From Haloimpatiens lingqiaonensis (GTDB lineage: Bacteria; Bacillota; Clostridia; Clostridiales; Clostridiaceae): DNA of 64,000 nt. The DNA is taken from the NCBI RefSeq assembly GCF_044502415.1, contig NZ_CP172402.1; one strand, given 5' to 3'. Under the pieces are notes generated by a model. It saw only the letters and a program-made list of their open reading frames with translations, was not told where the DNA came from and ran no database searches. Shown here in pieces: positions 17,070-25,590 of the stretch (position 1 is its first letter; the number at the start of each line of letters is the position of its first letter). The position numbers were made by a program, and so were the translations under genes.

Positions 17070-18398
17070 CTATTTTTTTCTTTTGTTAGCAATAACAGTA
17101 CGTTTGCCAACTCTTAAAGATTGCACTAAATGATTTTTAGCTGGGCATACAAAAGTACAGCATCCACATTCGATGCAGTCTAGTCCATTTAATTTTTCAA
17201 ATTCATCAAACTCATGTCTTTCACATAGAGAGTGAAGCTTTCCAGGCATTAGATTCATAGGACATGCGTCTATACATTTTCCACATCTAATACAACTAGT
17301 AGGCTCTGGCATAAAACCTTCTTTTTTTGTAAGACATAAAACACCAGAGGTTCCTTTCATAGCAGGGATGTCTAAAGATGATAAGGTCATTCCCATCATT
17401 GGACCGCCAGAAATAACCTTTACAGGATCTTCTTTGAATCCACCGCAAAATTCCACTAATTCCCTTATGGAAGTACCAAGTTTAACTCTAAGGTTTTTAG
17501 GTTCCTTAATAGCTCCACCTGTAACAGTAACAACTCTATCAGTAAGTGGAAGACCTAAAACCACTGATTTATAAATCTGATAAACAGTACCAACATTTTG
17601 CACCACACATCCTACGTCAGCAGGAAGCTTTCCAGATGGTACTTCACGGTTAGTTATAGAATAAATCAGCTGTTTTTCAGCTCCTTGAGGGTATTTAGTT
17701 TTTAAAGCCTTAACTTCTATATTAGAATAATTTTTACATAACTTTTCCATAAGCTTAAGGGCATCTGGCTTGTTATGTTCAATACCAATGTAGCCTTTGG
17801 CTTTAGGGAAGATTTGTAGAATTATACTTAAACCTTCTACTATTTTATCTCCTTGTTCTAGCATCAACCTATGGTCGCAGGTTAAGTAAGGTTCACATTC
17901 AGCTGCATTGACAATTATAGAGTCTATGTTTTTATCTGCTGGAGGATTAAGTTTAACATGGGTAGGGAAAGCAGCACCGCCCATACCAACTATTCCAGCT
18001 TCTTTAATTATGTCTAACAATTCTTCTTTAGAAAGCTTAGTGTAATCTCTATTTACTTCATTAGCAGAAACCGTTTCATATTGGTTATCGTTTTCTACTA
18101 TAACAGAAAGAACTTTAGTACCACCGGCGGTAAGTACAGGAGCAATATTTTTAACAGTACCAGATACGCTACTGTGTACAACAGATAATCCAAAGCCATT
18201 AGCTTGTCCTATCTTTTGCCCAACTAAAACTCGATCACCTTTTTTTACTAAAGGTTCACAGGGAGCTCCTATATGTTGTGACATAGGAAAAACCAAATCT
18301 CCCTTTGGAAGGTAATCTTCTATAGTTTTGCTTTCACTAAGACGTTTACCATGAGGTGGGTATACACCGCGTTTAAAAGTTAACAAGTTCATAGCCAT
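17070..18398 (-). CDS. rnfC: Rnf complex NADH-binding subunit RnfC
   Basis: First gene of the operon. RnfC holds FMN and NAD(H) sites and two [4Fe-4S] clusters. 442 residues: N-terminal barrel-sandwich segment (FKRGVYPPHGKRL), nucleotide-binding region with GIVGMGGAAFPTHVKL, and two cluster motifs CIRCGKCIDACPMNLMPG and CIECGCCTFVCPAKNHLV near the C-terminus. The size fits Gram-positive RnfC, which lacks the long repeats of proteobacterial forms. GAAAGGAAG precedes the start; a second ATG two codons on is equally spaced. Confidence 0.96.
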   Translation of the reverse strand: MAMNLLTFKRGVYPPHGKRLSESKTIEDYLPKGDLVFPMSQHIGAPCEPLVKKGDRVLVGQKIGQANGFGLSVVHSSVSGTVKNIAPVLTAGGTKVLSVIVENDNQYETVSANEVNRDYTKLSKEELLDIIKEAGIVGMGGAAFPTHVKLNPPADKNIDSIIVNAAECEPYLTCDHRLMLEQGDKIVEGLSIILQIFPKAKGYIGIEHNKPDALKLMEKLCKNYSNIEVKALKTKYPQGAEKQLIYSITNREVPSGKLPADVGCVVQNVGTVYQIYKSVVLGLPLTDRVVTVTGGAIKEPKNLRVKLGTSIRELVEFCGGFKEDPVKVISGGPMMGMTLSSLDIPAMKGTSGVLCLTKKEGFMPEPTSCIRCGKCIDACPMNLMPGKLHSLCERHEFDEFEKLNGLDCIECGCCTFVCPAKNHLVQSLRVGKRTVIANKRKK

Positions 18399-18748
18399 AT
18401 ACTTCCTTTCTTGCTGAATTATAGAAAAATAAATAAATTGATAAAAAAATAAGTTAATTTACAAAATATATAATACAGCTTAAAATATATAATAATACAG
18501 TATAAAGCAAAGAAAAAAATATTTCTACACTATTATGAAAAAAATGAATGAATTTTTAAAAAATATATCATTCATTAGCGAAAAAACAACTAATTTTTTG
18601 CATATAATACTAAAAAAGTAATATAGTAAAAATAAGTAAGTGCTTTATATTCTAGTATATTACATATAAGAATGAATGTGAATAGGCTAAAAGTGCTTAA
18701 AAACTTTAATAATAAAATAACAAACTATAGATATATTAATGCAATTTA

Positions 18749-18784
18749 TCCGATGACTACCTGCCGTAACACTCCCACTTCTAA
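18749..18784 (+). repeat. 5' fragment of the 130-bp dispersed repeat
   Basis: First 36 bp of the unit (TCCGATGACTACCTGCCGTA...CCCACTTCTAA), then the match stops abruptly a few bases before the REP-like palindrome at 18797. The remaining A+T-rich sequence between 18399 and 19235 shows nothing else identifiable. Confidence 0.75.
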
Positions 18785-18796
18785 GAAGGACAAGTA

Positions 18797-18853
18797 GGGG
18801 ACGGTTCATTAATTTTATAACTATTTTAGTTATAAAATTAATGAACCGTCCCC
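18797..18853. repeat. 57-bp perfect palindrome with GGGGACGGTTC arms
   Basis: GGGGACGGTTCATTAATTTT and its reverse complement form a 25-bp perfect stem around TATTTTA; outer GGACAA / TTGTCC add further pairing. Same arms as 6567-6605. It directly follows a truncated 130-bp repeat, as if inserted into it. Confidence 0.85.
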
Positions 18854-19235
18854 GGTTTGTCCAAAAGTTTGTTAAATATTTTTTGATAGTTGTATAAAAA
18901 TTACTTGTAGTAATTTAAGGAGATAGAGTAAAAACAAGGGGTGTAAAAATAATCTGTTATATAACTGATATATAAAACTATAAAAACTGTTATAATAATA
19001 ACATTCTGTTTTAATATTTTTACTGTTTTAATATTTTTAGATGAATAAATGTTTTTAACTTAGAATTTACAATGTAAAATATGAATTTGTAGAGTAGGTA
19101 AGAAGTAAGAGTAAGAAGTAAAAAATAAGAAGTAATAGATAAGAGGTCTGCAAATTTAAAATTATAGTTAATTTCTAAGAGAACTTTATTTTTAACTTTA
19201 CAGTTTTATTTTACAACTGCGAAGGTTGAATAATT

Positions 19236-19286
19236 AAAAAATGCTATTATGGAAATACAAAAAGTATTTTCATAATAGCATTTTTT
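19236..19286. terminator. Terminator of the 19297 gene
   Basis: AAAAAATGCTATTATG pairs with CATAATAGCATTTTTT; it can act on the minus strand just after the stop codon of the hypothetical gene at 19297. Confidence 0.75.
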
Positions 19287-19296
19287 GTGGAAAATA

Positions 19297-19785
19297 TTAG
19301 TAAGAACTCATTTGTTCTAGAACTTCAAGGTATCTTTTGGAGACATTTGGACAAACAGATAATAGATTATCCACAACATAGTCAATATTGCTGTCATTTA
19401 GTTCTTTACCTATAATATCATCTTCAAAGATTTTATTTTCGGTGTTTAAAGAATTGTATATGGAGTTTACAATAGGAGACTCCATTACCTTTTCGTTTTC
19501 TAAACATTTATCTGCAAAATATAATTTATCATCTTCAACTATGAATTCAGCATAGGCATATTCTTTTTCACATTTAGAAGAATTTTCAGAAGAGCAAGGG
19601 TACTTGGTATGCTCTACATGCTTAAGATCAAGTACATTATTTTTTTCCTTACGAGTTAAGACACACCTTAATTCAAGTTCTAGAAGTCTATCTTTTATAT
19701 GTTCAGAAAAATCTCCCCCTAATTCTGAAAGGAAACGCTTTATAGATATAGTTTTTTTCATATTATAATTTTTTCTCAAAACCAT
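19297..19785 (-). CDS. Hypothetical protein
   Basis: About 162 residues, not recognised. N-terminal Lys-rich helix segment (KKTISIKRFLSELGG) followed by an amphipathic stretch, a Cys pair in the middle (YPCSSENSSKCEKEY) and an acidic C-terminal half. No signal peptide or membrane helix, so probably cytosolic. GGGAG lies immediately upstream; starts at 19785 (ATG) or a few codons later are possible. It has its own terminator. Confidence 0.65.
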   Translation of the reverse strand: MVLRKNYNMKKTISIKRFLSELGGDFSEHIKDRLLELELRCVLTRKEKNNVLDLKHVEHTKYPCSSENSSKCEKEYAYAEFIVEDDKLYFADKCLENEKVMESPIVNSIYNSLNTENKIFEDDIIGKELNDSNIDYVVDNLLSVCPNVSKRYLEVLEQMSSY

Positions 19786-19841
19786 CAACTCCCTGTAAAA
19801 TTTTTAATATCCCTATGCTAAAATCCATAAGAATAACATAT

Positions 19842-19866
19842 AAAAAACCACCTTGAAAGAAGGTGG
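19842..19866 (-). terminator. Terminator of the cold-shock gene
   Basis: On the minus strand CCACCTTCTTTCAAGGTGG is followed by TTTTTTA. It lies about 100 bp past the cold-shock gene stop. Confidence 0.8.
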
Positions 19867-19969
19867 AAGAATATTTCCATATGAACCTCATATAAAATTA
19901 AGAGGTTATAAGGACATATAATAAACTAAAATTTATAAAATATTAAATTATTAAAACATTAAATTATGT

Positions 19970-20173
19970 CTATAGTCTTGTAACGTTAGTTGCTTGAGGT
20001 CCTTTAGCACCTTGCTCTATTTCAAATTCGACTTTATCTCCTTCATCAAGACCTTTTCTTCCTGATTGTCCTTGGATAGCAGTGTAGTGAACGAAAACGT
20101 CATCTTCACCTTCCACTTGAATAAATCCAAAGCCTTTTTCAGTGTTAAACCATTTAACTATTCCTGTTTTCAT
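19970..20173 (-). CDS. Cold-shock domain protein (CspA family)
   Basis: 67-residue single-stranded nucleic-acid-binding protein of the CspA family, an RNA chaperone. Both RNA-binding motifs are intact: RNP1 KGFGFIQV near 14-21 and RNP2 VFVHYTAI near 27-34. Full length. AGGAGGAATTTTT lies upstream of the ATG. Monocistronic. The A+T-rich region upstream (20174-20340) probably includes its promoter and leader, but no clear -35/-10 pair stands out. Confidence 0.95.
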   Translation of the reverse strand: MKTGIVKWFNTEKGFGFIQVEGEDDVFVHYTAIQGQSGRKGLDEGDKVEFEIEQGAKGPQATNVTRL

Positions 20174-20465
20174 TAAAAATTCCTCCTAAAACTAAAACAC
20201 AGTAATTTTTATATTATATATAAAGCGTGTTTAAGTGCTTACTATTAGTATACCACAATAAAAGAAAAATAACCAAAAAACTTTAAAATTATTATTTTAA
20301 TATATATATTAATAATAAGCAATAGGGAATTGTAAGAAAATTATTAATGTATAGGGTAATTTTCCAAGACGGGGAATATTAGGGTGCTAGTTGGCTAGTG
20401 TGCTAGGGTGCTAGGGAAGGGGGATTTTCCTGCGATGCTACGGAAAATCTTTATTTAAAGGGTTT

Positions 20466-20500
20466 AGTTGGCGGGAAAAGCCGAGCTTTTCCCGCCAACT
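20466..20500. repeat. G+C-rich 35-bp palindrome
   Basis: AGTTGGCGGGAAAAGC and GCTTTTCCCGCCAACT form a perfect 16-bp stem with a 3-base loop, without a T run on either side. AGTTGGCTAG (about 20388) and CTAGCCAACT (after the palindrome) give a wider inverted repeat. The interval 20370-20415 also has short repeats of GCTAGGGT/GCTAGTTG type. This contrasts with the A+T-rich surroundings. Confidence 0.75.
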
Positions 20501-20533
20501 AGCCAACTGAAAATTATGCCAAATCATAATTTT

Positions 20534-21310
20534 CTACTTCCCGGCTTTAGAAAGGGCGTCATTTACGGCTTCTATAACGCCTCTAGAGGTCATGGTGGCG
20601 CCGGATACTAAATCCACTTCTGTGGATTGGGCATTTACAATTTCCTCAGGTATTGTTTCAAAAGGTATTCTAGAAAATTTAGGAGTTTCGTTGTCACTGA
20701 CAATGTCTACTCTAGATATTTTACCATTTTTAATAGTTACCTCTACTGTTAAGTCACGTCTATAACCATTTCCTACACCTTGGTACACGCCATCTTTGTA
20801 TTGACCTTTTGCTGTACCAGTGTTACTATTTGTGGAATTAATATTGCTATTATCTTTATCTGAATATTCCTCTGAAATATTAACCGTATTGTTCCTGTGG
20901 AATTTTCCCTTATCAGAGTTAAAGAGAAATCCCTTAACTGATAATATGTGTAAAGCTAAAGTAATTAGAAAGCCTAGGGTTAATAGTCTATGAAAAACAA
21001 TCCAGCTTTTTAGTTTCTTTCTTAATGCCCAATTTAGTCCTAGTAAAATAGAAAATACCCAGCAGATAGTTCCTAAATTTAAGCTAAGTACAGGATCAGA
21101 GGAATACAATCCGTGTATTAAACCAGTTGTTACTACTAATACACCAATTAGTATATGATGTTTTCTCAAAAATCTATTAATTTGGGTTAAAATTTGGTTT
21201 TTATTGTTGAAAAGATTCTTATTGGCGATCCTTAACATATATATTATGGAAGCTAAAATTCCAAGAATAGTACACATCTTTGCAAAACCAATATTTAAAA
21301 ATAATCTCAT
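20534..21310 (-). CDS. Membrane FMN-binding domain protein (ferric-reductase-like N-terminus)
   Basis: 258 residues. N-terminal half has about four helices with histidines in RKHHILIGVLVVTTGLIHG and FHRLLTLGFLITLALHILS, the arrangement of ferric-reductase/cytochrome-b-like heme domains. After a Ser/Asn-rich linker, an FMN_bind domain contains YKDGVYQGVGNGYRRDLTV and the flavinylation motif SGATMTS near 239-245, similar to RnfG. It is probably an extracytoplasmic flavoprotein flavinylated by ApbE that moves electrons across the membrane; donor and acceptor are unknown. GGGAGATAA precedes the start. Two tandem 130-bp repeats lie 30 bp upstream. Confidence 0.85.
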   Translation of the reverse strand: MRLFLNIGFAKMCTILGILASIIYMLRIANKNLFNNKNQILTQINRFLRKHHILIGVLVVTTGLIHGLYSSDPVLSLNLGTICWVFSILLGLNWALRKKLKSWIVFHRLLTLGFLITLALHILSVKGFLFNSDKGKFHRNNTVNISEEYSDKDNSNINSTNSNTGTAKGQYKDGVYQGVGNGYRRDLTVEVTIKNGKISRVDIVSDNETPKFSRIPFETIPEEIVNAQSTEVDLVSGATMTSRGVIEAVNDALSKAGK

Positions 21311-21340
21311 AAAAATTATCTCCCTTACAATAAGATTTTA

Positions 21341-21470
21341 TCCGATGACTACTTGCCGTAACACTCCCACTTCTAACAAAGTGGGAGATAACGGCAGCTA
21401 CGTCCCTGGATAACGATCTCTAACCTTCAGTTGGAGTAAAAACTCCATCTGAAGCTAAGAGCTCTGTTTA
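21341..21470 (+). repeat. 130-bp dispersed foldable repeat, tandem copy D1
   Basis: First of two head-to-tail units with exact 130-bp spacing, starting TCCGATGACTACTTGCC and ending GCTCTGTTTA. Contains the nested CTGCCGT/ACGGCAG-type and CTCCCACTT/AAGTGGGAG stems and a downstream TGGAGT/ACTCCA hairpin. Confidence 0.92.
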
Positions 21471-21600
21471 TCCGATGACTACCTGCCGTAACACTCCCAC
21501 TTCTAACAAAGTGGGAGATAACGGCAGCTACGTCCCTGGATAACGATCTCTAACCTTTAGATGGAGTAAAAACTCCATCTGAAGCTAAAAGCTCTGTTTA
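21471..21600 (+). repeat. 130-bp dispersed foldable repeat, tandem copy D2
   Basis: Second tandem unit. It differs from D1 at a few bases; in the second hairpin AGATGGAGT replaces AGTTGGAGT, which converts a T-T mismatch against ACTCCATCT into an A-T pair. Interval 21601-21937 beyond it shows no further feature except the natA leader. Confidence 0.92.
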
Positions 21601-21937
21601 TTCTCTCGTAATATATTAACATTATAATCACTTCTTGTGATAGCATTTTTATATAAATGTGATGGAATTGTGAAAATTATTTAATAGGAATTGGTGCAGC
21701 AGGGTGAAAGGGGACATTGATATATTCAAATTATCATAAGATGGATAAATATTCATATAGATATTGAGGAATGTACTGGTTAAATAACACACAAATTGTT
21801 ATAATGAGAAGGAAACTCCTTTACAATTTTTAATAAAGTTAAAATTAAAGAAATTTTTGAAGGTTTACATTTTTATTCTTTATTTTACACTTTAAGTAAG
21901 GAAGAATATATTAATTTAGAGCAAGGGGGGCGTCCAA

Positions 21938-22660
21938 GTGATAGAAGTTAAAAATTTAAGTAAAAGCTTCAAAGAGGTACAAGCAGTTAAAAATGCTAGC
22001 TTTACAGTAAATAAGGGAGAAATAGTTGGGCTTTTAGGTGAAAATGGTGCAGGTAAAACCACTACATTGAGAATGCTGGCTACTATGCTAAAACCCACAG
22101 GTGGAAATGCAGAGATAAATGGCTACAGTATTATAGAAAATTCCCAAAAGGTAAGAGGGGAAATAGGAATTTTGTTTGGTGGAGATGTGGGACTATATGA
22201 CAGGCTTACAGTAAGAGAAAACATAAGATATTTTGCTCAGCTAAATGGCATGAGCAAAAAAGAAGCTGAAGATAGCATAAATTATCTTGTGGAAGAGCTA
22301 GAGTTAAAGGAATATATGGACAGAAGAGTAGGAAAGCTTTCAAGAGGTATGAAACAAAAGGTTTCTATTGCCAGATTTATCGTGCACAAGCCTACAGTTA
22401 TGCTCTTTGATGAACCTACCACAGGACTTGATGTAACAGCTGCCAAACTTGTTCATGACTTTATATTGCAATGCAGAGAACAGGGAAAATCTATTATATT
22501 TTCAAGTCATAGCATGCAAGAAGTAGAAAAGCTTTGTGATAGAATTATTATTATTAACAAAGGTGAGATTATAGAGGAAGGCACTATAGAATATTTCAAA
22601 GACAAATACCAAAGTAACAGTATGGAAGACATATTTATAAGATTGGTAGGTGGTAAATAA
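21938..22660 (+). CDS. natA: ABC transporter ATP-binding protein, NatA type
   Basis: 240-residue ATPase of an ABC-2 exporter. Walker A GENGAGKTTT near 35-44, Q-loop region, signature LSRGMKQKVSIARFI near 136, Walker B TVMLFDEPTTGLD near 154 and H-switch SSHSMQEVE are all present. With the adjacent permease it matches the NatAB Na+-efflux type, though substrates vary in this family. GTG start with GGGGGGCG upstream. The stop overlaps the next start by one base (TAATGA). Confidence 0.9.
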   Translation: MIEVKNLSKSFKEVQAVKNASFTVNKGEIVGLLGENGAGKTTTLRMLATMLKPTGGNAEINGYSIIENSQKVRGEIGILFGGDVGLYDRLTVRENIRYFAQLNGMSKKEAEDSINYLVEELELKEYMDRRVGKLSRGMKQKVSIARFIVHKPTVMLFDEPTTGLDVTAAKLVHDFILQCREQGKSIIFSSHSMQEVEKLCDRIIIINKGEIIEEGTIEYFKDKYQSNSMEDIFIRLVGGK

Positions 22661-23844
22661 TGAATATAGTTTCTATTGTGTATAAAAAAGAACTAAAAGA
22701 TATGTTTAGAGATAAGAAAACCTTGATAGCAGCTATACTAATACCTCTTTTAATGTATCCAATAATTTTTGGATTCATGGGAAAGGGAATGAAAAGCAAC
22801 ATGGATTCTGTAAAAAAAGAAATGAATGTAGTAATAGTTGATAAAGGAAATAGTAAATTAGGGCAATTAATAAAATCTCAAAAGAATATAAAATTAAAAG
22901 AATCCAAGGATGTTTTTAATGACGTAAAGGAAGGAAAAATACTTTTAGGATTGGAAATTCCAGAGGATTTTGATAAAAATATAAATGAAGAGAAAAAAGC
23001 AGATATTATTATAACTATGGATAATACAAGTCAAAAATCAAATATGGCTATGTCAGAAATAAATGCTATTATAGATCAGTATTCCAAGGCTATAGTAGGG
23101 GCTAGACTTCAGGCTAAAAATATAGATACATCTATATTAACCCCTGTAAATCCAGTTATAAAATCCGCAGAAAAGAAAGAAAATGGAATGGCTAAGATGA
23201 TGTTATCTTTGCTTCTTCCTATGATGCTTATAATGTTTGCTGCATCAGGTCCTATAGCTTCAGCTACAGATTTAGGAGCAGGAGAAAAGGAAAGAGGTAC
23301 TCTAGAGCCATTATTAACTACCCAAGCCAGCAGAATGTCACTACTTTGGGGTAAATTTTTAGCCATTACTACTATGGGTATAGTAACCTCCATAGCATTT
23401 ATATCAGGACTAGGCATATCCATGAAAACTTCACCAGAAGCCTTTAATTACGGTGTGGATGGAGCTAAATTTAGCATGGAGCCTAAAACTTTACTTATCA
23501 TAGCATTAATAACTGTACTTCTTACTATGGTTTTTGGAGCATTAGCACTTTCTATAAGTATTTATGCCAGATCCTTTAAAGAAGCTCAAACTTACTTGAC
23601 TCCTTTAAGCTTCATAGGAATGCTTGGGTTTACATCATATTTCATAGAACCTAAAAACATGTCCATGATATTTTTAAACATCCCTGTGGTCAACGCCACG
23701 GCAGTTATAAAAGAGCTTATTTTGGGAATGTTTAATATACAGCACCTAATAATAGTACTTGCATGGATGCTTGTATACATTGTTTTATCCTTATCTTTTG
23801 CAAGATATATGTTTAGCAAGGAAGAAGTTATATTTAGAACATAA
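22660..23844 (+). CDS. natB: ABC-2 type permease, NatB type
   Basis: 394-residue membrane permease. One N-terminal helix (18-40), a large extracytoplasmic domain (about 45-170) and a cluster of about five C-terminal helices, including LLSLLLPMMLIMFAASGPIA, follow the NatB/YhaP layout. The conserved GAGEKERGTLEPLLTTQ lies on a cytosolic loop. Coupled to natA by stop-start overlap, so the two form one exporter. Ends in a terminator at 23856. Confidence 0.88.
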   Translation: MNIVSIVYKKELKDMFRDKKTLIAAILIPLLMYPIIFGFMGKGMKSNMDSVKKEMNVVIVDKGNSKLGQLIKSQKNIKLKESKDVFNDVKEGKILLGLEIPEDFDKNINEEKKADIIITMDNTSQKSNMAMSEINAIIDQYSKAIVGARLQAKNIDTSILTPVNPVIKSAEKKENGMAKMMLSLLLPMMLIMFAASGPIASATDLGAGEKERGTLEPLLTTQASRMSLLWGKFLAITTMGIVTSIAFISGLGISMKTSPEAFNYGVDGAKFSMEPKTLLIIALITVLLTMVFGALALSISIYARSFKEAQTYLTPLSFIGMLGFTSYFIEPKNMSMIFLNIPVVNATAVIKELILGMFNIQHLIIVLAWMLVYIVLSLSFARYMFSKEEVIFRT

Positions 23845-23855
23845 AGATCAAAGGT

Positions 23856-23900
23856 AAAAAAAGAATCCGCCCAGATTAAAAATAGTGTGGATTCTTTTTT
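23856..23900 (+). terminator. Terminator of natAB
   Basis: AAAAAAAGAATCC pairs with GGATTCTTTTTT across about 18 bases; T run at the 3' side. Confidence 0.75.
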
Positions 23901-24011
23901 GCATTTTTTAAAATTAAATATTATATCATGTAGTTTCATAGGAGGAAAAAGTAATTGGCTGGTTCAATGAAAATATAACTGATAATATTTTAAATTTACC
24001 TTTAAAACATG

Positions 24012-24040
24012 TTGACAAATTTAATTTTGGAGAATATAAT
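24012..24040 (+). promoter_or_regulatory. Consensus promoter of the cysteine T-box transcript
   Basis: Perfect TTGACA (24012-24017) and TATAAT (24035-24040) with 17-bp spacing. Transcription should start near 24047, just ahead of the T-box leader. Confidence 0.9.
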
Positions 24041-24065
24041 AATACAAAAGAATTCATAGTAAAAT

Positions 24066-24346
24066 ACTCGGAAATACCTTGAAGAAGGAAAGTAGCATAA
24101 ATAAAGTTTCACAGAGAGGGAATCATTTGCTGAAAGATTTCTAAATAGAATTTATGTGAAGTGCCCTTTGGAGTTGTGTACCGAACTTATTCAGTAGGCT
24201 ACACCGGATTCACCCGTTACAGTGATAGAGCATAGCGCTGTGCTTGAAAATAAAGCTGGGATTTTTATTTATAGAAATCCAATTAGAGTGGAACCGCGGA
24301 TATAACTTCGTCTCTATTATTTAGAGATGGAGTTTTTTTATTTTTT
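24066..24346 (+). promoter_or_regulatory. T-box riboswitch, cysteine specifier (TGC)
   Basis: Leader that senses uncharged tRNA-Cys and allows transcription of cysK when charging is low. Stem I has AGTAG on the 5' side, helix CATAAAT/ATTTATG, distal AGAGAGG and GCTGAAAG boxes, and a specifier loop GAAGTGCCC with codon TGC at 24162-24164, placed as GAA-N-codon as in the well-studied glycine T-boxes. The T-box core AGAGTGGAACCGCGG is at 24285-24299. The terminator hairpin TCTCTA/TAGAGA with flanking pairs and a T7 tail spans about 24301-24346. Confidence 0.93.
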
Positions 24347-24487
24347 TAATAAATGTATAAAGTATATATGAAGGGAGTGAAAATTTAGTGGGCTTGTGTA
24401 TTTATAATGAAGTTTATTGTGCCATAAAAATTGCTTATTTATATGGTCTTTAGTAGTTATAGTGCGCTTTCTCGCTAAAGATAAATA

Positions 24488-25399
24488 ATGATTTATAACA
24501 ATGTAATAGATATGATAGGTTCAACACCTTTATTTAAACTTAATAATATGGTAGAAGAAAACATGGCGGAGGTATATGTTAAATTAGAAAAATACAATCC
24601 AGGCGGAAGTATTAAGGATAGAGCGGCCCTTGGTATGATTGAAAAAGCAGAAAAAGAAGGAGTGTTAAAGGAAGGCTACACCATAGTGGAACCAACCAGT
24701 GGCAACACAGGCATAGCTCTTGCTATGATAGGAAAGCTAAAAGGTTACAAAGTAATAATTGTCATGCCAGACACCATGAGTTTAGAAAGAAGAAATATGA
24801 TGAAGGCCTATGGAGCGGAACTGGTGCTTACAGAAGGCGGCAAAGGTATGAAGGGTGCCATAGAAAAAGCTATGGAAATTGCCAAGGACAAAGAAGGGTA
24901 TTTCATACCTCAGCAATTTGTAAATGAAGCCAATCCCCTTAAACACTACGAAACTACAGCAGAGGAAATAATAGAAGATTTGAAAGATATAGATGTATTT
25001 GTAGCTTCAGTTGGAACTGGCGGAACAATAATGGGAATAGGTAAAAAGCTAAAAGAATATAAAGAAAATATAACAATTGTAGCGGTAGAGCCTGAAAAGT
25101 CACCAGTAATATCTGGTGGTGAAGCAGGACCTCATAAAATACAAGGTATAGGAGCAGGTTTTATTCCAGATATATATAAGGGTGAATTAGTGGATAAAGT
25201 TATCACTGTATCCGATGAAGAGTCCTTCCAATACGCAAGAAGAATGGGAAAAGAAGAAGGTGTTTTAGTAGGTATATCCTCAGGAGCAAATATTGCAGCA
25301 GCCATAAAAATTGCCAAGGAAATAGGCAAGGGGAAAAAAGTGGTTACAGTAGCTCCAGACGGAGGGGAAAAATATCTTTCTATGGGATTGTATGATTAA
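24488..25399 (+). CDS. cysK: Cysteine synthase A (O-acetylserine sulfhydrylase)
   Basis: PLP enzyme making L-cysteine from O-acetylserine and sulfide. 303 residues. The PLP lysine lies in NPGGSIKDRAALGMI near 43; the PLP phosphate loop is GTGGTIMG near 176; EPTSGNTGIALAM near 66 binds substrate. Fold-type II, full length. The T-box controls it; about 140 bases separate the T-box terminator from the ATG, and no strong SD is visible directly upstream. Followed by cysE, which makes its substrate. Confidence 0.95.
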   Translation: MIYNNVIDMIGSTPLFKLNNMVEENMAEVYVKLEKYNPGGSIKDRAALGMIEKAEKEGVLKEGYTIVEPTSGNTGIALAMIGKLKGYKVIIVMPDTMSLERRNMMKAYGAELVLTEGGKGMKGAIEKAMEIAKDKEGYFIPQQFVNEANPLKHYETTAEEIIEDLKDIDVFVASVGTGGTIMGIGKKLKEYKENITIVAVEPEKSPVISGGEAGPHKIQGIGAGFIPDIYKGELVDKVITVSDEESFQYARRMGKEEGVLVGISSGANIAAAIKIAKEIGKGKKVVTVAPDGGEKYLSMGLYD

Positions 25400-25590
25400 A
25401 TCACAAGAATGTACAACGTGGTAGAATTATGAAATTTCTCTTCCATGACTTGCATAGAAGCTCGGAACAATAAATTAAATTTAAATAGTTCCTTCGCTTC
25501 TTATGCAAGTCATTACAGAGAAATTTCATAATTCAAGTAATGCAACTAGTATTTAAGCAATGCAATTGTAATTTAATGGAGGTGAAATTA

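Noticed and set aside
15082..17574. Plus-strand open frames across the rnf operon
   Set aside because: They lie antisense to clear rnf genes, lack SDs and have low-complexity Pro/Ser/Thr-rich products typical of shadow frames.
20466..20500. Rho-independent terminator
   Set aside because: The stem is strong but neither strand has a T run after it, so it was listed as a palindromic repeat.
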